From: Opeltia flavorubescens
Taxonomy: Eukaryota; Ascomycota; Lecanoromycetes; Teloschistales; Teloschistaceae
DNA: 64,000 nt
Assembly: GCA_000442125.1 (NCBI GenBank)
Contig: AUPK01000175.1
Coordinates: 62,001 to 126,000, forward strand
Direction of reading: 5' to 3'
A program made the translations under genes and the position numbers. Shown here piece by piece: positions 1 to 14,300 of the stretch (positions within the stretch are counted from its first letter, which is position 1; each line of letters starts with the position of its first letter). The notes under the pieces are model-generated. The model made no database searches and was not told the origin of the DNA. It saw only the letters and a list, made by a program, of their open reading frames with translations.

Positions 1-3000
1 AATAGTATTATACCGCCGTTAAATATAATAGAAATCCTATTATAATAATAATAGAGTAGATTTATAGATAATAATAATTTATTATAATAATAATAAGTTT
101 TTTTAAATAAATAACTATTTATAAACGCCCGTCTAGTTTAATTATTAGAATTTTTTATATAGAATTTCTAGAATTAATTAATTACTATACTAGTAAATTT
201 AATAATTATATTAATTATTACTAAATTATAATAAAAAGCTTATAATATTAATTAATTTAAATTAAATAGTAATAAATAGCCTATAAAATCTATAAAATTA
301 TATAATATTTATTATAATATATATACTTTTATATAGTATATAAAAATTAAATATAAAACGATAAATATATTATTAATATATTATAACCTAAATTTTTATT
401 TAGAAAATAAAGTAGTTATATAATTTATTATTATAATTAGTAAATTTATTTATAAATTATTATAATTAAGCGAAAATATTAAATTATAGTATATATTTTT
501 TAAAAACTATTTTAACGAGCTATTATTTATTATATTAATATAATTAAAATAGATATACTATATTATTAATAATATATAGGCTTAAAAAAACCTTTTATAA
601 TATTTTAATAATATTATTATTAAAGTAAAAAATATAAAAATAATATTTATTAAAAATATTTAAATAATAATTAATATTAAATATTTTAACGCCTAACTAT
701 AAATATTAATTTTAAATAAAATTATAATAATTATTATTAAAATCTTTTATAAGTTCCTTTAAAATAAAAAAAATTATTAATTCGATATTTATAATAATAA
801 TAAAAACTGTAAAATATTAAAATTAAATTTTTTATAAAAAAATAAAAGTAAATAATATAAAAAAATAGTAATATATTAGTTATTATAAAATAACCTTTTT
901 TATATATTTAAATATTTATTTATATATTTAAATTATATATAAAAAAATTAACCGAATATATTTCCTATTATATATTAATATTAGAATTTTTTTATAATTC
1001 TATAAATTCTATTAATTAAAAATAAATTTAATATATAAAATAATTAGTATATTATTTAAAATAATTATTAATAGTTTTTATTTAAAATAATTACTTTATT
1101 ATAATATAATTAAACCGGAAATTAATAAAATTATAGCTATTAATAATATAATAATAACCGGAATTTATATAAAAATTACTAGTTAAATAACTAGCGAATT
1201 TATTTTTAATAGAAAGCTTCTAGTAAATAAATTTTAGATAATAAAATAAAATAGTACTAGAATTATAAAAATAACTTTTATTAATTAACGGATTTTACTA
1301 GAGTTAAATATATAATAGATAAAAAATCTAATAAAATTCTATATATTATTATAAGAAATCCTAACTAATATAATAATATAATAGAATTCTATTTTATTAT
1401 AATAAAATACGCGGAATTTAAATTAATTAAAATATATTAATATAATAAATATAACGAAATTTTTAAATTAAATAATATTTTATATTAATATTTATATTCC
1501 GGTTATAATAGAAAACTATTTTTAATTATAGCTATAATAATTTAATTAACTATTAAACTAAATATTCTATTAATACTAGTATAAATTTATTTAAAATTAA
1601 TTAAATTATTTAAAAATATATTAAAAATTATTAAACTAGAAATTATTAAATAACTACTATTATAAATATTCTAATTAATTTATTTAATTATAAAAGATAT
1701 ATTAATAATAAACTTTATTTTTTATAAATATTATTATATAATTATAAATATTTATTTATAATTAAACGCTAAAAATTATAGCTTTTATTAGAATATAAAC
1801 TATATAATAAGCTTAATTAATCGAAAATTTCTATTAAAATAGCTACTATATATTATAATTTAGAAAATACTAGATTTTATAACTATTAAAAATATTAATA
1901 AAAATAATATAATTTTATTAAATTTATAATTATTAAAATTTTTATATCTAATAAAAAAATTATAAAATTTATTATTATTATATATAAACTTTATTTAATA
2001 GATAATTTAAACGCTAATATATTTATTAATATTAATATTATAAAACCTAAAAATATTAATATATATTTATCTATAAATATAATAACTATTAGCTTCTATA
2101 ATAATATAATAGTACTAATTATTATTAATATTAAAAATATTAGAATAAATATTATTATTTATAATTTTTAATATATTATAATATTATTATATACTAGTAA
2201 AACTATTAATATCGCTAATTTATATTAAAAATCTTTAAATTTTTTATAAAACCGTAATTTTATTTATAAATTAAAAATTTTAAATACTCTCGCTAGTTAT
2301 ATATATATTATAAATTATATATTTAAATAAATCTATATTTAAAATAATTTATTATTTTTTATTTAATTAGCTATAAAAATTTAGCTAAATATTATTTATA
2401 AATATAAAGCTAATAAATATTATTAAATTAGTTTAGAAAATTATAAATTAATTATTAAAATATTAAAATAAAAATTTAAATAGTTTTTAAAGAATTTTAA
2501 ATATTATATAATAATTATTATAATAGCTATTATAGTTTTAAATACTACTATTATACTATTTATTAATTCTAACTATTAAATAAAAATAGTATATTTTATA
2601 AAAATAATAATTTTTAAAATATAAATTAAACGAACTATTTTAACTATTTTAATTAAATACTACCCGTACTTATAATAAAATACCGGTAATATAATTAATA
2701 TATTAGAATTAAAGTATATAAATATTCTATTAATAAAAAATTAAAAGTAAATTTATAAATTTAAATAAATTTATATATACTCTATTAATATTTATAATAA
2801 AAAAATTATCGATAAAATTTTTAATAAATTTTATAAATAAAATCGGATAAAATAAACTATTATAATTATTTTATTTTTATTTTTTTATTTTATAATATAA
2901 AAAAATACTAATTAAAATTTTAAAAGCTATATTATTATTAATATTCGGGTATTTAATAAAATTATAATATTAAATATTTATTTAATTTTATTATAAACGG

Positions 3001-4141
3001 AAATTCTAAAATAAATTTATAATATTAAAATTTTTTTATAATAGATTTTATAAGCTTTTTTTATTAATAATAAATTAACTAGTAGTATTATTATCGCCTA
3101 ATAATAGTTTTATATTAAAAGTAAAAAATATTTAAAATATTAATAATAAATTATAAAAATTTACTAATTTATATATAATAAATAATAAATAGAATTTTAT
3201 ATTTATTTCGCTTTTTTTATAAAATTTATATTAATAATATTATAATATTTTCCTTTTTAATTAAAAAATATATAGAATATTTTAATTAGATTTTTAGTAT
3301 ATTTAATACTATAAATTTATATTTATTATCTATAAAATCGTTTATTAGCTATATATTTATATATTTATTAAACTAAAAAATTAATATTTTTAAATTTATT
3401 ACTATAAAAAATAAACTAGAAATAATTTTAAAGTTTTTATTTTTATATATATTTTAATAATTTAAAAAATATTTTAATTTAATAAACTATTTTTAGTAAT
3501 ATATTAATAATTATATTATTATTATTAAATTATTTTAAAAATATAAAATTTATATAAACCGCGATATTATTATTAAAGGTAATATTTATAAAAAAATTAC
3601 TACTTAAAATCTATTAATAGTATTTATATCTAAAAAATTTAATATATTCTATTATTTATAAAAGTTTTTTTTATTATTATTAATTCTAATTTATTTTAAT
3701 AAAAGTTTAGTACTATATATAAATCTAAATATTAATAAAAAATTTAATTTTATAATTTATATTTATTATAATTTAAATAAAGTTATCTATAAAATAAATA
3801 AAAAATTTAAATAAAAATTTAAATAAAAATTTAAATAATTAATTCTATTCTTTAATCGTTTATTATTAGACGCTAAAATATACTATTAATCTATAAAATT
3901 AAAGGTTATAGGTATCGTTTAAATAGTAAAAAAAATCTATTATATAATTAAAATAATTAAATATATTATTATTATTTATATAAATTATTCCGTTATAATT
4001 AATATTTTATACTAAACTAGTTTAAATATAATATTTATAAAAAAATTTAACTTTTATTTAATATAAATTTCTAAATATTTTTAATATTTTAAATTTAATA
4101 TCCGCTATAAATCTAAAATTATAAATACTATTTTAAATATA
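1..4141 (+). mobile_element. Ty3/gypsy fossil, plus-strand fragment (5' side cut by window edge)
   Basis: AT-rich, RIP-degraded gypsy copy read on the plus strand. It is the inverted counterpart of 6,232-10,362, and reading both copies side by side allows a family call: a reverse-transcriptase region at roughly 2,850-3,300 and an RNase H region near 3,650-4,100 resemble fungal Ty3/gypsy pol. Copy similarity still holds at base 1, so the element continues left of the window. It stops at 4,141, where the LTR of the next element begins. Clearly dead, with very many breaks; mutation saturation makes it old or intensely RIPed, and the two cannot be told apart here. Confidence 0.75.
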
Positions 4142-4346
4142 TATTATATAATAGATATAGAATTATAGTATTATATTAAAGATAAAAAACTATTTATTTA
4201 TAAAATCTATAACTAAATAAATATAGGCGTTAAAAGGCGCTAAATTTAACTAGATAAACTTATTTAAAAAACTTTTTTTAGGCTATAATAGCTATTCAGC
4301 TTTATTTATCCTATTAGCTTTTTACCTTTATAGTATAACTATAATA
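4142..4346 (-). repeat. 205-bp LTR (3' LTR of the 4.1-11.3 kb element)
   Basis: Recognised by comparison with 11,128-11,333 (same orientation) and 17,607-17,811 (inverted). All three are 205-206 bp, share the block ATAGGCGTTAAAAGGCG or a close variant, and end in AT-rich forms of TG...CA. RIP has altered each copy differently. Confidence 0.75.
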
Positions 4347-6231
4347 AATACCGGTAATAAATAAAACTATTAGCTTTTAATAATAAATTTTTTTTTATTA
4401 ATAAGCGGTTTTTTAACTTATTCCTACTATTTAATATTAGTATTAATATTATTAACGGCTTTATTATAGTTTAAAACCGATTTTAGACTAAAATAGCGTT
4501 TATACTTTTTTATTAGTATTTTAATATTATTTAAACGGTATTCGGATATTTATTAATTATTTTTAAATTTATAACTAACTTAATAAATAAAATATTAAAT
4601 AAAAAAATTTCTATTTTTATAAATATAGCGTTTATAAAGGATTTATTCGATTTTAAACTTTTTATTACTATCGATAATAACTAGAGGTATAGGTATATAA
4701 TAACGCTAATAGGAATTATCGCTAGAATTAATAATAGGCTTTAGGTATATTACTAATATTATATTATAGATTTTTAGAATAAATAATACTTTTAAATAGT
4801 AAGCTAATAATTTAATATATTCGATAACTTTAAAAAAGCCTACTAGCTATTATTTAATTTTTTTAAAAGTAAATTTTAATATATTATAGCTTTAATATAA
4901 ATATATTTTTATAAAATTTTTAATTTGGAAATAAATTAGTTAATAATATATATTATAATATTCTTTTATTTTTATTATAGTAAAAATAATAATATTTTTA
5001 GTATTAATATATATAAACTAGTATTCTTTTATAGCTATTAATATTATAGTATTCTATATTATAAATATATTTATAAACTCGCTAGCTTTTAAAATAATTA
5101 GATTATAATAATAAACTATTTATATTATAGTTAAAAAGACACCTAGTTCTTTAATAAAAGTATTAATAAAAGTTTTAAAATCTAGTATATCTTTTAATTA
5201 AATAGTTTATTTAAAGTTTAATAGATATAAAAAATCTAGTATTTTATAAGTTTTAAATTTAAATAATATTTAATTAGATATTTTAAATATAAAATTATAG
5301 CTTATAAAATTATTAAAAACCGTTAATATTTATAAAAAAATAATAAACTATAGCCTAAAATTATTTAGTATAATAATATAATAATATATAATAATTTTAG
5401 TAGTTTAATTAAATTATTTTAATATATTATTAATTTATAAATATTAAATAATAGAATATTATAAATTTACCTTTAATATTTTAAATATCTAGCGTTATAA
5501 TTAACTTATAAATTTTCTATCGCGATTTAAAATTACTATTTTTAATATACTTTAATTTAATTTTATTAATTTATTTAATAATTATTCGATTTATTATTTA
5601 CTATTTTAAATAGTTTTTTTAAATATATAAATAACTATTTTAATAAATTTATTTATTATTAATATATAATAATCGTATTTTTTATATAATTTTAATAAAA
5701 CGAGGATAAAATTAATAGTAAATATATAAAATAGTTTTATTAGACTAAATATTAGTTATAAAGCTTTATATAAATAATAATAAAATATTTAATTAATTTA
5801 ATATTATAAATAATAATAAATAAATTTATATAATTTTATTAATATATTATATATATAAAAGCTTTTTATTAGACGTTTATATATATATATATAGCCGGGG
5901 TAGCCTATTTTATTATATACTAGCTAGAATATTTTCTTTTTTATATCCGTGGGTATTATTAAGTATAGGCCTTATTTATTATTATCGAAGTAGAATAACG
6001 CGTTAATAATATAATATAATAGTTTAATAATATTATTATCTAGTTTTATATTAATTTTAATAAATTTTTTAATTTTAGCCTAGCGGTTTTTTTTTATATA
6101 CCTATTAATTAATTATTAATAGAATTTAGTTAATATTTCTATTAGATTTACCGGGAAGTAATATACTATAAATACTTTTATATCTAGCGATTCGTCTATT
6201 TCTAAATGGTATTTACGGTTAATAAGCCTTA

Positions 6232-9200
6232 ATAATATATTTAAAACCGTATTTATAACTTTAAACTTATAATAAATATTAAATTTAAAATATTAAAAAT
6301 ATTCGAAAGCTTATATTAAATAGAAATTAAACTTTTTTATAGATATTATATTTAGATTAATCTAGCGTAAAATACTAACTATAGTAGAATAATTTATATA
6401 GATAATAATAATATATTTAATTATTTTAATTATATAATAAATCTTTTTAATTATTTAAATAATATTTATAACTTTTAATTTTATAGACTAGTAGTATATT
6501 TTAATATCTAATAATAATTAGTTAAAAAATAGAATTAATTATTTAAATTTTTATTTAAATTTTTTGTTTATTTTATAAGTAGCTTTATCTATATTATAAT
6601 AAATATAGGCTATAAAATCGAATTTTTTACTAGCGTTTAGATCTATATATAGTATTAAACTTTTATTAAAATAGACTAGGATTAATAATAATAAAAAAAA
6701 TTTTTATAGATAATAAAATACGTTAAATTCTTTAAATATAAATATTATTAATAGATTTTAGATAGTAGTTTTTTTATAAACGTTATTTCTAATAATAATA
6801 TTACGGTTTATATAAATTTTACGTTTTTAAAATAGTTTTATAATAGTTATATAATTATTAATATACTATCGAAAATAATTTATTAAATTTAAATATTTTT
6901 TTAATTATTAAAATATATATAGAAATAAAAACTTTAAAATTACTTTTAGTTTATTTTTTATTATAATAAATTTAAAAATATTAATTTTTTAGTTTAATAA
7001 ATATATAAATATATAATTAATAAATAATTTTATAAATAATAAATATAGATTTATAATATTAAATATATTAAAAATTTAGTTAAAATACTCTACGTATTTT
7101 TTTATTAAAAAAAAAAAAACTATAATATTATTAATATAAATTTTATAAAAGGAGCGAAATAAGCGTAGAATTTTATTTATTATTTATTATATATAAGCTA
7201 ATAAATTATAGTAGCTTATTACCAGTACTTTAAATATTTTTTACCTTTAATACGAGACTATTATTAGATAATAGCGATATTATTAATTAATTTATTATTA
7301 ATAGAAAAAATTTATAAAATTAATTATAAAAAGGACTTTAACGCTATAAATTTATATTAGAATTTCTATTTATAATAAAATTAAATAGGTATCTAATATT
7401 ATAATTTTATTAAATACTCGAATATTAATAATAATATAACCTTTAAAATTCTAATTAATATTTTTTTAAATTATAAAGTAAAGAAATAAAAATAAAGTAG
7501 CTATAATATTTTATTCTATCCGATTTTATTTATAAAATTTATTAAAGGTTTTATTAATAATTTTTTTATTATAAATATTAATAGAATATATATAAATTTA
7601 TTTAAATTTATAAATCTATTTTTAATTTTCTACTAATAGAATATTTATATATTTTAATTCTAGTATATTAATTATATTATTAGTATTTTATTATAAATAT
7701 AAATAATATTTAATTAAAGTAGTTAAAATAATTTATTTTATTTATATTTTAAAAATTATTACTTCTATAAAATATATTATTTCTATCTAATAGTTAAAAT
7801 TAATAAATAGTATAATAATAGTATTTAAAGCTATAGTAGCTATTATAATAGCTATTATATAGCGTTTAAAGTTTTTTAAAAACTATTTAAACTTTTATTT
7901 TAATATTTTAATAGCTAGTTTATAATTTTTTAAACTAATTTAATAGTATTTATTAGCTTTATATTTATAAATAATACCTAATATAATTTTTATAATTAAT
8001 TAAATAAAAAATAGCGAATTATTTTAAATATAAATTTATTTAAATATATAATTTATAATATATATATAGTTAATAAAAATATTTAAAGTTTTTAATTTAT
8101 AAATAAGATTACGGTTTTATAAAAAATTTAAAAATTTTTAATATAAATTAGTAATTTTAATAGTTTTACTAGTATATAATAATATTATAATATATTAAAT
8201 ACTATAAACAATAATATTTATTCTAATATTTTTAATATTAATAGCGATTAATATTATTATATTATTATAAAAGCTAATAGTTATTATATTTATAAATAAA
8301 TATATATTAATATCTTTTAATTTTATAATTTTAATATTAATAAATCTATTAACGTTTAAATTATCTATTAAATAAAGCTCGCGCGTAATAATAATAAATT
8401 TTATAACTTTTTTATTAAATATAAAGATTTCGATAATTATAAATTTAATAATATTATATTATTTTTTATTAATATTTTTAATAATTATAAAAGCTAATAT
8501 CTTTTAAATTATAGTATATAGTAGCTATTCTAGTAAAAATTTTCGATTAATTAAATTTATTATATAATCTATATTTTAATAAAAAATATAATTTTTAGTA
8601 TTTAATTATAAATAAATATTTATAATTATATAACGGTATTTTTAAAAGATAAAACCTACTATTAATATATTTTTTATAATTAAACGAATTAGCTAGGATA
8701 TTTATAATAATAACTATTTAATTATTTTTAATTTAATAATTTTTAGTATATTTTTTAATAATTTAACTAGTTTTAAATAAATTTACGCTAGTATTAATAG
8801 AATATTTAATTTAATAGTTAGTTTAATTATAATAGCTATAATTAAAAATAGTTTTTTATTATAACTAAAGTATAGATATTAATATAAAATATTATTTAAT
8901 TTAAAAATTTCGTTATATTTATTATATTAATATATTTTAATTAATTTAAATTCCGTATATTTTATTATAATAAAATAAAATTCTATTATATTATTATATT
9001 AATTAGAAATTTTAATAATAATAAATAAAATTCTATTAAACTTTTTATTTATTATATATTTAGCTTTAATAAAATCCGTTAATAATAAAAGCCGTTTTTA
9101 TAACTTTAATACTATTTTATTTTATTATCTAAAACCTATTTATTAAAAGCTTTTTATTAGAAATAAACTTACTAATTATTTAATTAGCGGTTTTTATATA

Positions 9201-10362
9201 AATTCCGGCTATTATTATATTATTAATAGCTATAATTTTATTAATTTCCGGCTTAATTTTATTATAGCGAAATATTAATTTTAAATAGAAACTATTAATA
9301 AATATTTTAAATAATACGCTAATTATTTTATATACCTAGTTTACTTTTAATTAATAAAGTTTATAAAACTATAGAGAAATTCTAATATTAATATATAGTA
9401 GGAAATATATTCGGTTAGTTTTTTTATATATAATTCGGATACGTAAATAAATATTTAAATATATAAAAAAAATTATTTTTTAGCGACTAGTATACTACTA
9501 TTTCTTTATATTATTTATTTTTATTCTTTTAAAAAAATTTTAATTTTAATACTTTATAGGTTTTATTACTATTATAAATATTAAATTAATTATTTTTTTT
9601 ATTTTAAAAAAATTTATAAAAGGCTTTAATAGTAATTATTANAATTTTATCTAGAATTAATATTTATAATTAAATATTAAAATATTTAATATTAATTATA
9701 ATTTAAATATTTTTAATAGGTATTATTTTTATATTTTTTATTTTAATAATAATATTATTAAAATATTTTAAAAGGTTTTTTTAAGCTTATATATTATTAA
9801 TAGTATAATATATCTATTCTAGTTATACTAGTATAATAGATAGTAGCTCGCTAAAATAGTTTTTAAAAAATTTATATTATAATTTAATATCTTTATTTAA
9901 TTATAACGATTTACGGGTAAATATATTAATTATAATAGTAAATTATATAACTACTTCGCTTTATAAATAAAAATCTAGGTTATAGTATATTAATAATATA
10001 TTTATTATTTTATATTTAATTTTTATATATTATATAAAAGCGTATATATTATAATAGATATTATACAATTTTATAAATTTTATAAACGATTTATTATTAT
10101 TTAATTAGAATAAATTAATATTATAAGCCCTTTATTATAATTTAGTAATTTTTAATATAATTATTAGATTTATTAGTATAATAATTATTTAATTCTAAAA
10201 ATTTTATATAAAAAATTCTAATAGTTAAATTAAACGGGCGTCTATAAATAATTATTTATTTAAAAAAGTTTACTATTATTATAATAAATTACTATTATCT
10301 ATAAATCTACTCTATTATTATTATAGTAGAATTTCTACTATATTTAACGGCGGTATAACGCT
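6232..10362 (-). repeat. Right arm of a 4.1-kb inverted repeat
   Basis: Reverse complement of this stretch follows 1-4,141 closely over its whole length. Paired points: 361 with about 10,005, 1,140 with about 9,235, 2,390 with about 7,990 and 4,010 with about 6,361, so coordinate sums stay near 10,360-10,380. The arms enclose about 2.1 kb that is the 3' part of the minus-strand gypsy element. It therefore consists of two copies of one retroelement in opposite orientation, rather than a terminal-repeat transposon. Confidence 0.8.
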
Positions 10363-11127
10363 TTTTTTTAATTTTATTAAATAAAGTAGACTGGATTTAA
10401 TATTAGAAATATAATTTCGCTATTTAAATATATTAATAAAGTTAGTAATATTTATAAATTTATTAAACTATTATAAATCTTTTAATAAATTTAGAAAATA
10501 AAAATAAAAGTTTAAACTATTTTAGATAAAATTTATAACTAGTTTTTAAATATAAATTTAAAAGCTTTTATTTTTAAAAATTATAATAATATTATTATAG
10601 AAATCGTTTATTATTTTAATAAAAATCTATAGATATTCGCTTTAATTTATAGAATAAATAATAGTAGAAACTATATTAGTTTTTATTATATTAGCTTAAA
10701 TTACCTAGCTATTAGAAAATTCCTATATTAAGGAATAGTATAAACCTGGACTTCTTTTATAAATATAGTCGGTATAAACTTTAAAAATTATTATAAAAGC
10801 CCGATTCTATTTTAAAAACCGTTTAATATATTTTTAAAACTTTTTAATATAGAAAATAGCTATAATAAAAGCTAGTATAATAATAAAATCGATTAAATTC
10901 TTTAAATTATTATAAAAAATACTTAAAATTTTATTAAAAGGATTAGAAGCTAAAATATATTTTAATTAATTTTATTAACCGAGTATTAATATAAAAGCGG
11001 TAATTTAGTAAATAAAAAAAAATTAAATCTATTTAAAAAATTTAATATTATATAATAGTTAATAGTATATATATATAAAAGTTAATAATATTATATTTTA
11101 TATAAGTTACTTTTAATTACTATTATT

Positions 11128-11333
11128 TATTATATAATAAATATAAAATAATAATATTATATTAAAAGTAAAGAATTATTTATTTATAGAATCTATAATT
11201 AAATAAATATAGGCGTTAAAAGGCGTTAAATTTAATTAAATAAATTTATTTAAAAAGCCTCCTTCGGATTATAATAATTATTTAGTTTTATTTATTTTAT
11301 TAGTTTTCTACCTCTACGGTATAACCGTAATAT
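11128..11333 (-). repeat. 205-bp LTR (5' LTR of the 4.1-11.3 kb element; also abuts the next gypsy type)
   Basis: Direct repeat of 4,142-4,346. On its right side it touches, within a few bases, the end of a chromodomain-like reading frame of the gypsy type at 11,334-16,840, so it could equally be that element's 3' LTR. This double role is unresolved. Confidence 0.7.
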
Positions 11334-14300
11334 TTAGTTAAATTTTTTTATTAGATTCTCGGTATTTACTAGATCTAATTTTAGTTATTATAAATTATAT
11401 TTTTTTAAATAACCTATCTAGCTAATTAAATACTATTCCGTTTTACCTTTAGATTTTTTAATATATTTATCTAGAACTACTTTTATTTTTTATTTTAGTT
11501 TATTATTAACAAGTTCCGGAAGTAAATATTAAAGAACCTTTTATTTTTTTTTTTACTAATACTTTTTTAGTAAAAAAATATAGAAAATATTATAGATACG
11601 CGAACTAGATAATAATAGTAGTTTATATATTTAGAAATTAATATATTTTTTAATATAATATAATCCGGTATAATAATAAACGAATTTTTTAAATAGTTTT
11701 TTTAGCTTTAAATTTTTTAATAATAGGAATATTATATTATTTAAACTAAACTTTATATTTATATAAAAACGATTATAATATTTCGCCTATTTTTTTTATA
11801 TTTTTTATTATTTCTAGTTTAGCTTTTTATATAATTCTATTAATTCCTTTATATATTTTTTTACTACTAATATATTAGCTTTATAGGTCTTTCTTTTAAA
11901 AATATTATTTATAATATTAAATTCTAGGTCCGAGTATACTCTAGTTGTTAAAAAAAACGGTATTTTATTAGTAGTAGAATAGATATTATTATTATACGCA
12001 AATTTTGTAATAAAAAAAATTTTTATTTAATTAAATTACTTTTTATTCGAATAAATCCAAAAATAATATTTTAATAATTAATTTTAGCGTTCTATTTAAT
12101 CGTTTATTTATAAATAAAAAATAGTATTTAGCTTCCTTTTTATCTTTAAACGATAGTAGATTTTAGATTAGAATTCGCTTATAAATAATAAGTTTTTATC
12201 GTTAATAATATCTTTTAAAATAATTTTTTTATAAATTATTATTTTAAAAAAAAGGTTTATAAATTCTATTATATTAATTATTTTTATATATAAAATATAT
12301 ATAATTATTTTCGAATATCGGTCCATTATTATTAATACGGTATTAGTTATATTTATATAATATTTTAATAATAATAATCCCGTTACGAAATTTAAGGTAA
12401 TTTTTTAGTATAGACTATTAGAAATAAAAAGGGACTATAGTTTACTATATAGTTTATATCGGTATATTTTTTTATATTAGTAAATATTATATATCTATAT
12501 ATATTCTTTAATTTTTTTATTTAGGTTAAACTATTAATATTAACGGTAAAATAGTTTTATTATTCGCTTCGCTTTAAAATATCTAGTTAAAGGGTTATTA
12601 TAATATTTTATTATAAATTTTATATAAATAGCCGAATCTTTTAAAATATATAAAAATCTATAAAATAATAACTTATTTTTTATTTTTAAATTCTATAATC
12701 CGGTTTTTATATATTTAGAATTTTTTTTATAAACGCTTTTAATATTATATTTAATAATAATAACGAGGTTATTATTCTATTAAAATTATAAAATTATTTT
12801 TTTTATATTTATCGAGCTATCGTTATAAACCGTTTCGCTAGAAGTAGTATCTTTTATTATCTAGTATAAGATGTACTATTTATAACTAGCTGTCCTAATA
12901 ATAGAATTTATTATACCTTTTCTATTAAAAAATAAATCTTTTTTTTAAAAGCTTTTAATAGGATTTTTATAGAATATTATCGGCGTTAATATATTATAAG
13001 ATTTTTAAACCGGTAAACTACTATTAAATTTTTTAAAGATATTAGCCTTTAATAAAAGTTTTTTAAATTTTTTTTTATATTTTTTATATAAATATACTAT
13101 TTTTATTTTTTTTACTACCGCTGGTATAAATAATATATTATTAATAAAAAATAGCTTTTATTATAATATAAATATTATTATTAAAATTTTAGGGTTAATT
13201 TTTTAATAATCCGGCTTTTTTAATAGAGGATCTACTAGGTTCGATTTTCTAGTTCGATAAAAGATCTCGAAATTTATAATTACTAACTTTATAATCTAGC
13301 GCCGTTATTTATTATTAAATTATTTAATATATATAAATCTTTTTAAATTATTATAATCTAATTATATTTTAATAATATATTAAATTTTTTTAAAATAGTA
13401 CCGCTATTATTTAAAGATTTTAATAATAGCGAGTAGTTTTTAATTATAAATTTTATAGTTTCGTTTAACTATTATTATTTTCTTTAATTAAAAAGCTACC
13501 GGATAATAAATACTATTATTATCTAATTAAATTATAATATTAGAAATATTAAAATCTAAAATATTTATTTTAATCCGAATTTTATATATTAAATCGAAAT
13601 ACTTTAATAACGATACTATAGTAAAAGTTTTTTTTAATTTTTTAAAGGCTTTTTAAACGGTATTATTCTATTTTAATAGTTTTAGTTTTTTATTATTTTC
13701 TATATCGACTAATAGATTAATTATAAATACTATAATCTTTAAATAATATTTAATAAATCGCTAATAGAAATTCGTTAAATTTAAAAATATCTAAATATTT
13801 TTATATAATTTCGGAATAAATTAATTTTAAATTATATTTATTCTTTTAAAATTTATTTTTACTTTTTTAAATAATATAATATATTTTAGAAATTCTAGCT
13901 ATTTTATATTAAATACGTATTTCTTTAAATTTAGGAATAATTAGTATTCGCGGAATCGGTATAGAATTATATAAATATATTTCTAGTATTTTTTTTTAGA
14001 ATTTAAATATACTAGGATATTATTTAAATATATTATATAAAAAATATAAATTATTCCTACTAATACTTTATTAATATATATTTAAAAGGTTATAAAGGTA
14101 TTTATTAAATTAAAAAATATAATAAAATATTTAAAATATCTATACCTAATATAAAATATTATTTTTTATTTATTTTTTTATTTAATTCTAATCCGGTAAT
14201 AAATATTATATATATTTATTTTTATAAATCTTTTTATACTATATAAATAGTCTAAAGTTTTAGTAATTAAAAAGAGTAAATACCGATTTTTAATTATTAT

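Larger units (their letters stand above)
4142..11333 (-). mobile_element. Ty3/gypsy LTR retrotransposon fossil, both LTRs present
   Basis: Two direct 205-bp repeats (4,142-4,346 and 11,128-11,333) bound 7.2 kb. On the minus strand pol parts follow gypsy order: RT about 7,530-7,100, RNase H about 6,900-6,250, an integrase zinc-binding (HHCC-type) region near 5,960-5,870, integrase core to about 4,700, and a chromodomain-like end near 4,640-4,480 just before the 3' LTR. This makes it a chromovirus-type gypsy. It looks complete in length but is dead, with breaks throughout from RIP. Its right part is the inverted copy of 1-4,141. The right flank is a different gypsy type rather than the continuation of the left fragment, so the locus has been rearranged since insertion. 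Confidence 0.75.

Noticed and set aside
1-10362. Giant terminal-inverted-repeat transposon (Maverick/Polinton-like)
   Set aside because: The arms are two copies of one Ty3/gypsy element in opposite orientation, and a 205-bp LTR lies at the junction; no Polinton genes are recognised.
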